Of a stretch of DNA of 5,984 nucleotides, positions 5,836-5,984 are shown in pieces (position 1 is the stretch's first letter; every line of letters starts with the position of its first letter). Origin of the DNA: Pseudomonadota bacterium (GTDB lineage Bacteria; Myxococcota; Polyangia; Polyangiales; Polyangiaceae); assembly GCA_023419055.1 (NCBI GenBank), contig JAEZYO010000477.1:1-5984 (forward strand), read 5' to 3'. Position numbers and translations under genes: made by a program. The notes beneath the pieces were generated by a model that was given only the letters and a program-made list of their open reading frames with translations, ran no database searches and was not told the origin of the DNA.

Positions 5836-5984
5836 GCGATGCGCTCGAACGGTGCCTCGACGAAGCTCTTGCTCGCCGTATCCCACACGAACAGGCGGTG
5901 CGCGGTCACCTCGCCCTCGTCCACGGCCGTGACCAGATACGAAAGGTCGTAGGTGGGCTCGCCGGCGCCGCCCATGGTCATGCT
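5829..5984 (-). CDS. C-terminal end of an unidentified protein (5' part outside window)
   Basis: Fifty-one codons are open from the right edge to a TGA at 5831-5829. The tail reads in part EPTYDLSYLVTAVDEGEV, then RLFVWDTASKSFVEAPFERIAG. It is polar, alternates hydrophobic residues as in beta strands, and has no cysteine, so it does not visibly continue the paired-cysteine pattern of its neighbours. ATG codons at 5981 and 5975 are in frame, so a roughly 50-residue protein cannot be excluded, but a longer gene reaching in from outside is more likely. It is the first gene seen of the three-gene operon, four bases upstream of the secreted-protein gene. No family recognised. Confidence 0.72.
   Translation of the reverse strand, partial: SMTMGGAGEPTYDLSYLVTAVDEGEVTAHRLFVWDTASKSFVEAPFERIAG

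Noticed and set aside
3729..5932. Plus-strand frames opposite the operon (such as 3729-4586, 4181-4939 and 5144-5932)
   Set aside because: All are shadows of the two cysteine-module genes, with Arg/Ala/Gly-rich translations and no recognisable motif.

Overview
The window is GC-rich throughout. It is gene-dense, with short spacers, GTG starts mixed with ATG, and several secreted or lipoprotein genes of no familiar family. This fits a myxobacterium (Myxococcota/Polyangia), but that is inferred from base composition and protein style; no marker gene fixes it. There is no stretch over 300 bases without a gene, and I see no RNA gene, mobile element or CRISPR array.

Layout from left to right. (1) 1-750, minus strand: the N-terminal 250 residues of a UvrD/Rep/PcrA-type SF1A DNA helicase, whose 3' part lies beyond the left edge. 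(2) 800-1603, plus: an alpha/beta hydrolase with a full catalytic triad, divergent from the helicase. (3) 1614-1976, minus: a 120-residue protein with a Pro/Gly-rich head and two membrane helices, resembling the CD225/dispanin layout and convergent with the hydrolase. (4) 2027-2929, plus: a probable lipoprotein carrying four related ~50-residue modules that look like Tudor/SH3-type small barrels. (5) 5984-2910, minus: a compact three-gene operon. It holds the tail of an unknown protein, then a 425-residue secreted protein, then a 546-residue lipoprotein that starts inside the stop codon of the gene before it (ATGA overlap).

The most notable content is the operon on the right. Apart from the lipid-anchoring cysteine of the lipoprotein, every cysteine in its two complete proteins falls into one of seven pairs. 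The pairs are spaced 41, 41, 40 and 41 residues apart in the lipoprotein and 41, 48 and 42 in its partner. Each pair sits at equivalent places in a repeating unit of about 125-145 residues: lead strand, Cys, beta-rich core, Cys, closing strands. The two proteins therefore look like a translationally coupled pair built from one disulfide-locked beta-sandwich module, probably acting together in the cell envelope. Their function is unknown. The lipoprotein with Tudor-like modules next door, which overlaps the operon tail-to-tail by 20 bases, is a second unusual envelope protein. Helicase and hydrolase are ordinary housekeeping-type genes with no evident link to the rest.
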